Shown here: positions 44,503 through 56,470 of the stretch, in pieces
How positions within the stretch are numbered: position 1 is the first letter of the stretch
Layout: each line of letters starts with the position of its first letter
DNA from: Polytrichum commune
Lineage: Eukaryota; Streptophyta; Polytrichopsida; Polytrichales; Polytrichaceae
Length of the DNA: 64,000 nucleotides
Assembly (NCBI GenBank): GCA_950295325.1
Contig: OX485803.1
Span: 75,967,554 to 76,031,553 of the forward strand
Direction: 5' to 3'
Program-made: the position numbers and the translations under genes
The notes under the pieces: generated by a model
What the model saw: only the letters and a program-made list of their open reading frames with translations
What the model was told of the DNA's origin: nothing
Databases searched by the model: none

Positions 44503-45890
44503 GGGAGCGCTATCATATGAGTGGTGAGCAATGAGCGATGAGTAGTGAACAATAACTAATGAGCGGATTAAGGTGAGAAAAATTCAAAAAACATACCCAT
44601 CACCGTGGGTTTGGTATCCTATTACCACATATTTGTAGCTCAAACATCAACACATGTTACATGCCGAAAACTAACTTGCCAATTGATTGCGCCAATTCAT
44701 ATGAACATTAGAAACAATGATGATAGCTATAAAACAATGATGTTGTGGAAATCATTAGGGTTTAGGCATTTTAGACAATGGTCACACAAATGAATGTCCA
44801 CTCTTAGTGGTTATTTTATAAAAACTAGATACTCGATAAAAACTATACACAACAAATGGCTCCAACAGTCCGACAACAAGATGACTTTTTTATATGAAGC
44901 AACAGTGGATGACATGATTCGTGTCTTCATGCAAATTGTAAATTATCGGGCATGGTTGAAAGGGAGATTAGATGGTAAAGGCCTGGATTATGTGTCCTTG
45001 AAACTTAAAGCAGCTGCTAGGTGTGGGGATCCAAAAATGTTGGCTGATGCTATGAAGTCTTACCCACGGGCAGAAGGGGCCAACACTATAGATTGTGCAT
45101 TGGAAGGGTCTGAGCTATTTGGATCCACCAAACAAAAACTCAACCTGCCACCCGGTGTTGATTGCGACTCTCATTGACCCGACAAAGTGAATTAATCCAT
45201 TCCTCGTCCTAACACCCAGACAACTCGCCAACGCATAGAGGAATCGTTGACTTTTGCAAAACATGATGTGGTTCATACTACATCTGTGTTAGAGACTAAA
45301 TGTCTCGTTTCCAATTGGCACATTGCAAGATTACCACCCAACTCAACTAAACGATGTTGGGCATTGCAAGCCATTACAAGGACTATGTGCAATGCCAAAG
45401 TCGGGAGTAACAAACATGGCATACCTGCACCAACATACAAAGGGCTCAAGAAGGAATTCATCTTTATTACGTGTTTAGACTTTTGTGCAAGGTGGATTAT
45501 GAGAGTGATAAGTTCATTCATACACCTACATATACGTACAATGAGGTTATGCACCTACTTGAACTTGTTGGTGTTGTAGAATGTGAGTAGTTGTGCAAGT
45601 GTTGGTTGTAACTACATGTATAAGGATTTCAATAAATGACATGTATTGGTTTGGATTATTATAATAAAAATCAACAATGAATTGTAAGTATTTTAAATGA
45701 TCCATCGCAATAGGGCCCTTTCACTTGTGCTTCATTTAAAATACTGGCAATTTACAATTGAAAATATGCAATTAATTTATCAAAATTTTGGTTGTGTACC
45801 CTAAACCCGTGTGTCTTTACTAAATTTGGATTCATTGCTCATGTGTTACCGCTCACCACTCACCGCTCATCGCTCATAAGATAGCTTCCC
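44503..45890 (+). mobile_element. 1.39-kb TIR element with heptanucleotide-repeat ends
   Basis: The left end GGGAGCGCTATCATATGAG and the right end (inverse of GGGAAGCTATCTTATGAG) are inverted. Each continues inward as six or seven tandem 7-bp units of RTGAGYR type (44524-44568 and 45840-45874). No clear target duplication was found. The interior carries relic C. Similar ends occur at 30195. Confidence 0.7.
44605..45590 (+). pseudogene. MULE-like transposase-related protein, relic C
   Basis: The longest intact part is a 127-codon frame at 44794-45177 (VDDMIRVFMQIVNYRAWLKG, YVSLKLKAAARCG, KLNLPPGVDCD). A further frame from 45247 has NWHIARLPPNSTKRC and GIPAPTYKGLKKE. After a frameshift it reads CKVDYESDKFIHTPTYTYN and stops at 45577. 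Upstream, KSLGFRHFRQWSH precedes a stop at 44791. The C-terminal half is homologous to relics A and B by eye. It lies inside the TIR element at 44503-45890, so it is the degenerate protein of that element or of its parent. Confidence 0.5.
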
Positions 45891-47539
45891 TCTACTCATG
45901 AGAGAGGGTCCCTGGGTGCTTAGAGCCTCAAAACCCTAATCGACCCAGTGAACAGAACCAACCCTAAATTAATAAGCCTATATGGTTTTTGACCTTATGA
46001 GTCATGACTCTAGTATTGCCCTAGTAAAAATTTCTGCCATGTTTCTAGTCCTTTCGGCTACTTGCCTGATATTAAAAAATTGGCTTGGTAAATATCCCAA
46101 AATATGATGCTTCAACCGGCCATATTGCTGATCTTTTCTCATTTGAACAGGTTGATTTCCAACCTTAACAATTTTATATCAGTTCCTCGTCCGGATCATT
46201 GCGAACTCATTTGGAAATCTCCAAAAAAAATTCAGCTAGCTTGTAACTAAACCTCAGTACTCCCCATACATTGGTTGAAGCTTCTTTTAGTTAAAGCAGG
46301 GATCATTACAGTTCCAAAGTAGCCATTGCAATATTGTTTTATGTATTTCTTGCATATTGTATGAAACTATATTTGGTATGATTATAATGATTTAAATTGT
46401 GTGGATTGAAAAATATCTATGTCTTTTATAAATATGGGAGGACATTTTTAGAATTAAATGTTTTAAAACATGAAGTTATGAATGGCTAAGCCCAAGAATG
46501 CTAAATGGAATTTAGAGAGTGGAAATATGAATGTGAATGTATTTTTTTTAAGTTTAGATGACTATTTCTTTATCTCTAATTTGTTTCTAGTATAATCCAA
46601 CTGTTCATTTTTTAGTTTTTTTTCCACTCATTCTATTCTTTTTTTGTTTGTAATTTTTTTTTAATTGTCTTCAGATTTCACATGAGAAACCTTTAATTGT
46701 TATCTCCATTTTTCTAGTTTTTTTTCACTATTTTGTTTTAATAAAATCAAAAGTTTATTGGACCATTGATTCATTCTTTATTTGCCTCTAGAGGGATACG
46801 TATTTTATCATTGATATATATTTCTTCGAAACAATGGTCACTCCTTTAAGTTACAATATATTAGCTAATGATATTGCGCAATCCATACAACAAAAATTCT
46901 CTGAATCCACGGTAATAGGATTAGTGGTCATAGGTACGAATATTTACTCAAAATAGAAATTAAAAAATAAAGTCACAATTATTTGAAACTAAAAAAATCT
47001 TTAAAAAATCTTTTTTTTTTTAAAAGGCTCCACCCTCGCAAGCTTTACGCTCACCACTCCGAGCTCGCACACTAGTGTCATTCAAGGTCTTCGCTCCCGA
47101 AAGTCTTTGACGCTCACATGGAATATTTGATGTGGATTGAGGTCCTTTAGGGGCCTTTTATGCCCCTTTATTCAGGTTCTAAAATCTACGGTTTCCTTAA
47201 TGGGGCGGTTACACTTCCTTCCCCTATCGTCAAATGTTTATTTTTCCTGTTTTTAGCATTGGGTATTTCTAATTTCTAATTTTATCATGGTAAATCTATT
47301 TTTGAAAATAAGCACGTGTTATACATGTATATACCCGTGAAAGACATGTAGTGCATTCAACCGTATGCCTAGATGTGTCATTGCATCTCATGCACTCTCA
47401 TTCAGTATATCCATCCAAAATTGGTTAATGTTCATTCAAGTGATTCACATCCATTGGTATGTTTGTCATCTACTTCCATCTAAGGTCTAACTCTATTTAC
47501 TAGGTATTTATACTAAATTTTGTACTAAGATTAGTATGG
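45891..47539. other. AT-rich, no gene seen
   Basis: About 1.6 kb with long T runs and no credible frame. A short Ala/Thr-coding GC-richer patch lies near 47.03-47.11 kb but shows no structure I can name. Confidence 0.4.
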
Positions 47540-47860
47540 TCCAATGGCCGCTCATATTTCCGTTGAAGTTGCATTCCCCAACTGGTTATTGTTCCTAGTT
47601 GTGTTCCCGATCCCGAGCTTCACCTCTGTTCTCGAGGCTCTGCTCATGTTCCCAAACTGGCCTTTGTTGTCTCCGGTGGTCCTTGGCTTGGCCTTCCGTT
47701 CCATTGGTTCCCACTTGCCTTTCGTTCTGATGGTTCCCATTGGCCTTGCGTTTCCTCTAGTCCTTAGTTTGGCCTTCCGTTCATGTTGGTTCCCATTGGC
47801 CTTGCATTTCCTTTGGTCCTTAGTTTGGCCTTCCGTTCCCGTTGGTGCCCACTAGCCTTT
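47540..47860 (+). repeat. 56-bp GGCCTTCCGTTC minisatellite
   Basis: TTTGGCCTTCCGTTC recurs at 47687, 47768 and 47824 (56 bp between the last two) with GTTGGTTCCCATTGGCC between. The upstream text is a degenerate form of the same. The 103-codon hydrophobic frame across it is a by-product of the repeat. On the minus strand the units read GGGAAC...GAAGGCC, resembling the minisatellite at 59.5 kb. Confidence 0.7.
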
Positions 47861-49170
47861 CTCCTTGCAGTTTCTTCTCTCTCCCATAGTTGTCCCCTCG
47901 TCATGGCGGCTCTCAACTTATGGGTTTTTGGTCACTCTTTGGCGTTTTCTTGCTTGAGGTGTCTACATTGAGAACATTGAAGTAAAATGTAGATGTTAAA
48001 AAAACCCGTAAGGTTTAAACACTTATTTAAGTAAATTGGACTAAGTCCAAGTCCATAATCATTACATGCTGAATTCTATCATAGGATCCTACAATAGAAT
48101 TGTATGATATGATCCTCCAATAGAATATGTAGAGTTGAATATGATGATATTAGAGCAAAAAAATTGATTGTATTTTCATTATTTAACATTTATTTTATAT
48201 ATGTATATATGTATAAAGCATAAAAAATCAATTTTTGATTTTTTTTCATCATATTTTAATAGCATAAATTCAAGTGATCAATAAGGATTTGCACATTTCC
48301 TATAAAATTTAGGTATAATAGGAGTGATTGTAGGATCCTATGATAGAGTTGAAGCAATCAAAAAGTCCAAATTTTAAAAATATGTCGAGATTTGCTTAAA
48401 TGCAATATTTTTTAGAGAAAAATTTGACAGTAGATGTGTTAGTTTTATCCAATTTATGATGTCATCCATTGTTGTCATATGGTAATGACTACCTTGTCCA
48501 CTCTTTGTTAGGGTTTGTTGTGGGAACATCTAAGTTTGGATAAATCCGGATTGAGGCTAAACCGGAACTAGAGTAGATTGGAGTTTGTTTTTTTGGTTAA
48601 GATAGGAAAACTAGAGGTGGTTTAGTGGATTTAGAAGATAGATCTTTGTGCGCCCATCTAGGGCAATGAAGCAGTTAATCCGGAACCTTCTCGAGGGCCG
48701 GAACTGGATTGGAGTTACTGTTAGAGTAATGGGGTTGAAGCAACCGTTAGAGTAACCGCTAGACTCCTGGAACGGTAGTACGATCTACGGCATGGATGAT
48801 GGCAGTCGTACGGTAGGAGAAATGGTTACCACCAATGGCTACCGGGTCGGACCGAGAGGGGGGGGGGTATTTGAAGGAATCAGAACCCTCAAGAGCCATT
48901 TTCGCCTTGACAACAGTGTGGAGAGAAAGAGTGGTGAGGTGTTTTTGGTTGTCGAATCATCATCAATTGGATTGCTGAGATTTTGGAGTCGGAGAGGATA
49001 GGGTTTGCAGTAGGAGTGTCATTCACAATGTTAGATGTTAAGGAGGAAGAGGGTCTCATCCCGATTCCGCTTAGGAATGTAATACCAACAATCCCCAAGC
49101 GTGAGACGGAGATGTGAGACTTGGCGGAAGATCCCACCCAGATGGGGTGTGAGGGTCTCCTCCCAAGGCC
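47861..49170. other. AT-rich spacer passing into a CCGGA-rich block
   Basis: 47.9-48.5 kb is AT-rich and featureless. From about 48519 the composition changes: CCGGA/CCGGAAC motifs become frequent and GC content rises, continuing to about 52090. A 10-base G run lies at 48858-48867. Frames at 48792-49227 are not supported. Confidence 0.5.
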
Positions 49171-50700
49171 TTGGAATCTAGGAGCAAAGCCATGCTGCGA
49201 GAGTTTTTGTTTGAACAAGGGAATCAATGGGAGAGAACGATGAGAAGAGATCCGGAACAGTGGACCACATATGTTTGGGTGGACATCTACGGCTTTGCGT
49301 TGAGGAAGGGGGAAGGATGGGCGAGCCGAAAGGACACGTACTTCCTAGGGAAATTCAAAGTAGAAAACGACCCAAAGGATAGATTCTATCCGGTAGACTG
49401 TAGGAACCCTAGAGAACGGAGAGTGATCGAGTTTCTCCTTCCATTCCTCTATCTAAAAAAACCCAAGCGATTGAGCATCACCATGGCCAACACGATCTTT
49501 GGAGCTCTTTCCGGAGCGAGGCCTGTCAACTAGGGGAGACCCATTCAAAAGTTGGTGGAGAAGTCGATCCCCCATATCGGGAAGAAACCTTCGCCCGTCT
49601 CCCCTTACCTCCTTCACTTCTATCAATAAAACGGATGTGTCAACAAAGTGGAGGAAGATGCCCTAACATTTGCGGAGGACGAGGTCGCATACAAGTTGGC
49701 ACCATAAGTAAAGCAGATGGAAGCCGGAATGGAGGAATCTCTGAGCGACCCCACAGTTCCATAATTGCCGCCAGTCGCAAACACCCCCGGCTCAAAGAAA
49801 AAGGCGACCTACCGGACCAAAGAGGATATGTCCCCGAGCTGGGAACCTAACTGGAGGGATGGGGTCTTGTCCACATTCGAGTATCCGGAGGTCCCTTTCA
49901 AGCGTATCCGGGAGGAGATCGATGAACTCCAAAACCAATACGTCCGGATGGAGCACATCACCCGGGGTGTGAGCAAGGCATTGGATAACTGTGGACCCAG
50001 AAATATTCTCCGGGAGTTGGCGAAGAAGACGGATCAGTCGAAGGTCGAGGCGTTGGGGACCGAGAAGGCCCAGTTGGTGGCGATGACCAAAGAGCTTGCA
50101 GAAAAGAGTGAGGACATCCGCCGATACCATGTGGAGCAAACCCGTAGTGTTGAATCGGGTCCGGGATTTAGTCGAAAGCTCAAGTGAAGTGGTCAACAAA
50201 GCTCATTTGTACAATAAGCTCATGGAGGCGGAGAGCCCTCCTCAGCTAGGCAAACCTTGCAGATCTTGATCAAGTACTCGAGGATGATGAAGGATATGTT
50301 GAAAGAGATCCAGAAGCTATTTCCGCCATGCGGAGCCCCGATGCAAATGTTGGATCCGGGTGCTCTCGGATCGCCCACAATGACAATCTTTGAGGTGGTA
50401 GGCAAGGTGGAGTTTGTCCCAGCTTCCCAAGCCGTAACAGGACCCAGTCAGACCGTAGAACCACCGAAGCAGAAGGAACCGGTTCGGATTCCGGAACGTG
50501 GGAAGACCCTAGAATGGGCCAAGTTCCCAGCTCCAGAACAGACCCGATCATCAACACCAAAGTGTGCCACATCTCCAGTCAGAGAGAAGGTTCCGGAGGC
50601 ACTAGCAAGAACAAAGTAGGTCAAATTGCCACCTCTTGAACAAGCTAAGTCACCAGATCGCAGTAGGACACAGATGAGTAGACTTCGCCGCCACCAGCTC
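49171..50700 (+). pseudogene. Decayed gag-like or element-associated gene
   Basis: One plus-strand frame can be followed from 49171 (opening at TTG) to about 50145 with four in-frame stops at 49531 (TAG), 49627, 49705 and 49762 (TAA) and no frameshift. Frameshifts near 50145 and 50250 lead into a last part ending at 50619. Legible blocks are WVDIYGFALRKGEGWASRK, FYPVDCRNPRERRVIEFL, MANTIFGALSGARPVN and KKPSPVSPYLLHFY. These are followed by a charged, probably coiled-coil region (REEIDELQNQYVRMEH, ELAKKTDQSK) and a Pro/Lys-rich tail. The TAG sits where Trp would fit and the TAAs where Gln would, all C-to-T-type changes. I recognise the style from repetitive seed-free plant proteins but cannot name the family; no gag zinc knuckle is seen. 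Confidence 0.5.
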
Positions 50701-52620
50701 CCGATTGTGTGATTGTGGAGCAATGGGGATCCAACCCGCCCAAGCGGTAGTGATTCGGGAGCGGATGATCACTACGTCCCCAACTCACAGAAACCAGGAA
50801 AGGACCACGGAGACGCTCGGTACACGGAGTTTTGATCCATCACCAAGGCAGAGCACACGAAAAAAGAAGAAAGAGCCGACACTGGAACGATCTGCCTTGA
50901 CCGGTCAAAGGCGAAAGATGAGTCATGGGAACGGATAGGACCTTTAGCTGCCGGAGAATAGGACGAAGAGGCCACTCCCTCTCCTAGCATGCGCAAGATT
51001 TTTACCTGGCTCCAGGAGAGGAAGTTTCTCACCTCGAGCGGAAAGGCATCTACTTCTGATAGGCTAGTAGGCAAACAAAACTTCGGGAAGGCAAAGAAGA
51101 AATATCGTACAACTTAGGTAGAGTTAGGTAGGATTCGGCGTTGTTGTAGTCGAACCATAGTTATAGCGTAAAAATAGGATCTAAAATCTGGGAAATCCTC
51201 AATGATAAGATTTTGGGATTTTCTCTCACATATAGGGTTTTTGTACGGCAACCAGCTTTGCCGTTTTAATTAGGGTTACATACATTATTTAGGGGTTCTG
51301 AGGAACTCTGGATGGGTCTTCTCCCCTTATGTTTTTTGAGTTTTTCTATTCAGTAAACTATGATTCTCTAAACTCTGGTGTGTCCGTGCATGAGCAGTTG
51401 GGAGGGTGCTAAGGTACCAGGAGGGAGTAGTATTGTTAGAAGGTTGGGACAAAACAAAAGGGAGAAACCCGGACCGATTTAGGATACCGGATTGGGAAGA
51501 CCACGTCTTGGGTGTAGTAAGAGGGAAGCCTCATTGTTTTTTTTTATCTGGGAACTTCTATGTGAAATAGCCATTGTTAGGAATGGGTAAGGTTCCATAG
51601 TATCTAGAAGGGGTAGTTCAAAAGGCAGTACGGGTTGCCCAGTTATCCCGGACCTACAGGCCCCAGCCTTCCGGATCCGGATCGCTTTGTCGTTGTAGTT
51701 TCAGTAGTGTGTTGCGTTGGGGTTCTCTGTGTGACTTTCTAGCCCAGATTCCGTCCGTCCTAGTTGTGATTGGATTCCGGAACGTAGCCGTATTGGAATA
51801 CCTTTCTTTAATGAGATAATTCACCGTTGGACGTGATAATTGAGGAGGTATAAGCAAGAGGAAGTTTAAGCTTTGAGAGCTAGTCCGGGATATAGGTCCC
51901 AGAATAGAGAATTTAAAGGTAGACAACCAAAAAAGGAAAGACATTCCGAGTGGTGGTTGTTTCTCAAGCCGGAACTGAATGCAACTACTCTCTAGCACTT
52001 CACAGAGTCCCTGGAACGATACTCAGATCATCCGGACTAGCGGATTAAGCACTAAAAACGCTTAACCGGAACGTTTTGTTGATTCCATGTTCCGACATTT
52101 GCATTTGGGTTCAAGTTCTTTTCCAAGGTGGAGGTTCTTGGAGCACTTTGTTGCCCCCCTTGAGTTTTGCACTTTGAAATGTGGCTTATTAATTTATGCT
52201 CTTGTCTTTATTTGTTTGATGCAATTGATAAGTTTTAAAATGCTCAATAAGTTTCTCATTGGAAAGTAAAGAGTGGATTACTATGTCATAAAGGCTTCAT
52301 TATGGTTGATTGCAGTTGGTCTACCCTCTTCAAGCTTGTTTGCGTTGAACAAAATGTGAGTGTTGGTTGTTGCCATCATCATGGTGTACACTATCAAAAT
52401 GTCTTGCCTCCAACTCCTATAATATCTCATTGTTTGTGTCTATATCAAAACTATCATTAGAGTCCACCATGTGTGGGAATCCATGTATGGATGATTGGAA
52501 TGTCAAAGTGTGCGAAACATATATGCTCAAGTTTTGTAACTTAAGCCTTAAACTTTGGCTCCTAGTCCAAGGTCAAAAATCCACAAATGTGCGTTGGTTT
52601 GGCAAAAGCCCACTATGATT
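50701..52620. other. Rest of the CCGGA-rich block, then ordinary spacer
   Basis: Frames at 50705-51074 and 51654-51998 are not supported. CCGGA-type motifs persist to about 52090. A GGAACAT near 48515 and its inverse (ATGTTCC) near 52090 might be element ends, but the match is only about 7 bp. Beyond 52100 I see nothing. Confidence 0.35.
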
Positions 52621-52750
52621 GGGAATGCGTGAGTCAGGTTGAGAACATGATCTAGAATGCAAGTTGGGAACGGGAATGCGAGTTGGGTACATGAATGCGA
52701 GCTAGGTATGGAAATGGTGAGCGGGAACGCCAACATCCAACGGGAATGTG
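52621..52750 (+). repeat. GGGAATGCGAGTTGGG-type minisatellite
   Basis: Five or so imperfect units of roughly 25-30 bp built on GGAA-GCGAGTTGGG. The texture is similar to the minisatellites at 47.6 kb (minus strand) and 59.5 kb. Confidence 0.55.
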
Positions 52751-52989
52751 AGTTGGGTGTGGCAACCATAGGTGGCCTATGTGACACATACACATAATAG
52801 TTGCCTACATAATCTGAACGTTGGTGGGCATGGGCATCAAAGAAGACATGCTAACCTCCTTATTAAATCCCCTTTGCGGGTGGGCAATCAACCTTGACTT
52901 TTTGAGGCTAACCAACCAAACACAAGATACAAGGCAAAATCCAAGAGGATTGGACCTCAACATTTAGAAATAACCTTACTCTCTTGGCA

Positions 52990-53036
52990 TTTTCCACCAA
53001 TGAGAGATTTTATATTGCAATGGTCACGAGCCCTCA
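52990..53036 (+). repeat. Truncated end of the Harbinger-like MITE
   Basis: TTTTCCACCAATGAGAG and CAATGGTCACGAG match the subterminal region of the MITEs at 18916-19419 and 56471-56962, then similarity stops before the terminal GGGCC. Confidence 0.55.
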
Positions 53037-53123
53037 AGCTCTACAGCAAAAATCTCCTCATTGGACTTTACAGCAAGCATATTGTGTTGGATGCTTGGAT
53101 ATAGAGACTTCACATGATAACCC

Positions 53124-53580
53124 GAGGAGAGGGGAGTTATCGTATATAAGCATACCTCTCATACATCCAACATAATAGCCATAAAATAGTATGAATCCTA
53201 TAGGTTACTTTTTTTAGTTGACTTGACTCTAGAATTACACTATTTTGTCTTTAGTGTGGGTTACCATTCAGAGTTACATGTTGCTATGGCTTTTTATTGA
53301 CATTTATCGTTTCTTACCAACTAAGTTACATCATATATTTTGGTGTGCATCCTAACTACTTCTCCTATTTGGATAGAAATGATACTTTCAGTAAAATGTT
53401 ATAACAATGCATAATTACAAATGTTAACCGACATTAATTACACAAAATAGTGTAGTTCTAACAACCATGAATTAGGTTACTCAAGATCATTGGAGATGAT
53501 ACGGCAACAAACATGTAGGGGATAAGTTTTTATGTTGGATACATGAGAGGTACGATCATAGCCGATAATTCCCTCTCTTC
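53124..53580. mobile_element. Foldback element with two nested inverted repeats
   Basis: The outer arms 53124-53175 and 53530-53580 are inverted with roughly 80% identity, including TACCTCTCAT-ATCCAACAT. The inner arms TAGAATTACACTATTTTGT (53230-53248) and its inverse (53442-53460) differ at one position. There is no coding frame. The nested arrangement could be one MITE inserted inside another, or a single foldback element. Confidence 0.75.
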
Positions 53581-53829
53581 ATAACTTGACATGTATAGAC
53601 TCCGCTTAATGTTCAAGGAAAGTTTCCACAAGAAACACAAACATGAACCAAAATTTTATATTCCTATTGGTCCGTACATACAGTATTTTCAGTACCTCTT
53701 GTGTCACCCTCCACCAATAGTTGTAAAATTGTTGATGTTTGCGAGACCATCACTTTGAATAGTAGATAAAGTTGGCCCAAATATGTGGTTTGTATGAATT
53801 CATGGTGGCGTGATGTTGGTGGACATTGC

Positions 53830-55110
53830 CAAGGTTTCATAGTGTCTACGTAACCTCATCCCTTTTACAAGGAGAATATGAGGAGAACTATTCTATAACT
53901 TGGAAATGGACATTTTTGAATGACGTGTCCTTTGAAATAGCATCAGAGGTCCTGAATCAATCTAGTAAGTTATGATTGAAATGAACCAACCCTCAACTTT
54001 GTGAGGAACTTGTGTTTATTCAAAGTCCTTCATCCTCGATGAATGAGTTTACATAGACGTGAATAAATATTTGTGGTGTCCATGTAAACTCATCCCTCAG
54101 GAAGGTGAAAACGTAGAAAACTATATTAATTAGTTTTAGTATTGTGGGTAACTATAATTTTCTAAAGCCCATGCTAATTTTATTAATGAGGATTAATGTG
54201 GATCATATTAAGTTTCAACCCATGCTAAATTTTTAGTAGACAATTAGCATGGGCCACAACACTTGTTTTTCTAGAAAATCAATGTGGTGATTATTCTATT
54301 TTGTGCTATCTTTTGTCCTACAACTAGTATTCAATGTGTTGGTCGGAAGTCTTCATGAAGACTTGGGGGAAGACCTGGGGTCTTTGACCAACGTTAATTG
54401 CACCTACACTAGAAAATTAGTGTGGCCCACTCTAATTATCTCCACGTTGATTTTCCACCCACACTAATAGGACTATTTAGTGTATCTTAGAACCTAGAGA
54501 TGGACATTTTAAGATTATGTGATTCCGAAAATAGCATCAAAAGTCTTGAATCAATCTAGTGACTTTTGGATTGGAATGAATCAACCCTCAACCTCGTAAG
54601 GAACTTGTTTTTATTCAAAGTTCTTCATCCACAATGAATGAGTTTACATGGACGCCACAAATCATTTGTCGTGTTTGTGTAAACTCGTCCATTACGAAGG
54701 TGAAAACATAGTGAATTCTTTTATAACTTGGAAATGAACATTTTCAAATGTTGTGACTTTAGAAATAACATCAAATTTCATGAATTAGTCTAGAAAACTC
54801 CAATTGAATGTATTGGCCCTCAACCTTGTAACGGACTTGTTTCTTTTATTCAAAGCCCTTCATCCACGATGAATGAGTTTTCATACATGCCACAAATCGT
54901 TTGTGGAGTGTATGTAAACTTGCCCATTAGGAAGGTGCAATTATAGAGAATTATTTTACAACCTGGGAATGGAAGTTTTTAGATAATGTGACTCCAGAAA
55001 CAGCATAAGAGGCCCAAATCAATCAACATTGTATAATAACTTGCTTTTATTTGAGGGCCCTTTATCCACAATGGATGAGATTTCATAGACACCATGAACC
55101 AATTGACACA
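53830..55110 (+). repeat. Array of ~235-bp dyad-centred units
   Basis: At least four units follow in the same orientation, with starts (ACTTGGAAATGGACATTTT-like) near 53895, 54487, 54721 and 54957. Each runs through GACTC-GAAATAGCATCA, AATCAATCTAG, CCCTCAACCTTGT, and a central dyad GAGTTTACAT-GACGCCACAAA against TTTGTGG-GT-ATGTAAACTC. The first unit is separated from the others by a family-1 TIR element (54122-54484). Single foldback members occur at 5.3-5.85 kb. Confidence 0.85.
54122..54484 (+). mobile_element. TIR repeat (family 1), copy 2
   Basis: The right end ACTAATAGGACTATTTAGTGTA is the inverse of the family end. The left end TATATTAATTAGTTTTAG is decayed. The interior shares AGTCTTCATGAAGACTTGG and AAATTAGTGTGGCCCA with the copies at 18.6 and 55.7 kb. 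It is inserted in the dyad-unit array. Confidence 0.75.
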
Positions 55111-55744
55111 CTTGGCCTTGGGGAGTGGACTCCCCATATCATGTATGAACTTACGTGAGTGTAGAAAGGGGTATTAATTTATGCATTAGCATATATAGTA
55201 TTCATAAAGGAGAGGTATTGCTTTTCACTAGTATTATTTAATGCATTAGCACACTTAGTTTACATAAGGAAGAGGTATTTTTTTTCTCTAGTGTGTACAT
55301 CAAAAAAGGTTGACAAGAACTTTGTTGTAAAGGCAGATGTACAAAAGGGGGCCCTAAGGTTTAGAGGTAAAATTGACAATATAGATGTGCGAATTTCATC
55401 CAATTTACATGTTCCATCCAAATGATGTGTGCTTAAGGTCCAATTACTATGAGTTACATGCTATGGATGAAAAAATATACGTTGACATTCTCTTTGGAAA
55501 GTGATAGTGGATTGCATATGTAATAAAGGCCTATCTATTTCATGACTTACATTTTGTGTATGTAACGGAGGCATTTATCACATTAAAGTGAATATCTTAA
55601 AAAATATATATGAGTCCACTTTCTAGCTTACCATTATCATGTATGCATTTCTTCCCATGTACTTATTTGTCGTACATAGGGGATTTTCTTCATAATCATC
55701 CACGCACATCGTTTAGGTTTTCATTGACGAGTCCACCCCACGTG

Positions 55745-56051
55745 TACACTAAATAGTCCTAGTAATGTGGGCCACACCCACACTAATTCTCCAAATGGAA
55801 TTAACGTGGGCCTCAATTATTTTCAACCGACACTGAATTCCTAACAAAAAATTAGTGTGAGCTATGCTCCAAAGAACTGTTGTCGGTGATTCTTTTATTT
55901 TGTGATAAATTTTTCCTAAATTTTATATTCAAAGTGTTGGTTGGGAGTCTTGCACCCACAGTATTTCCACCTTGACTAGAAAATTAGTGTGGCCCAAGCT
56001 AACTATGTCCACACTAATTTTCCACCCACACTAGTAGGACTCTTTAGTATA
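55745..56051 (+). mobile_element. TIR repeat (family 1), copy 3
   Basis: The left end TACACTAAATAGTCCTAGTA and the right end, the inverse of TATACTAAAGAGTCCTACTA, are clear. CGTG occurs immediately outside both ends (55741-55744, 56052-56055) and may be a 4-bp target duplication, although the other copies do not show one. It is about 50 bp shorter than copy 2. Confidence 0.75.
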
Positions 56052-56470
56052 CGTGCCTGTCTAAAGTGGCCATTGTTAATGGAATTGTGAATGAAGACGC
56101 AAAATAGTTCTATCAAATCACGAAAGCAGGAGGCATTGTAGAACTAGAAGTTGTCAATTGACAACACACACGGTGGGCTCCTGAGGAAATTGACCATATT
56201 AATTTATGCTTGCACAATGTCCAATATCTGTACAATGATTGGTGTGACTTCTCTACTTATTAGTGCCAGCCAACTCCTCTTTTGAAGTACATAAAGCTTA
56301 CCCACAAAGGTATATATGTGGGTGCTATTCGGTTTGTTTTTCATGTTCTCCAAAGTCCTCTCACTAGTAGGAAGACCGGTCTTTTCACACACTTTCACAA
56401 CACTAATCTAACACTTTTTAGTGACCGATCTATCGATTAAATTTATACAATGAAACTTGTGTTGCATTAA
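56052..56470. other. Spacer, no gene seen
   Basis: A short minus frame at 56204-56398 has no support. Nothing else is recognised. Confidence 0.4.

Noticed and set aside
47544-47855. 103-codon hydrophobic frame that looks like a membrane protein
   Set aside because: Product of the 56-bp minisatellite; no start context or homologue.
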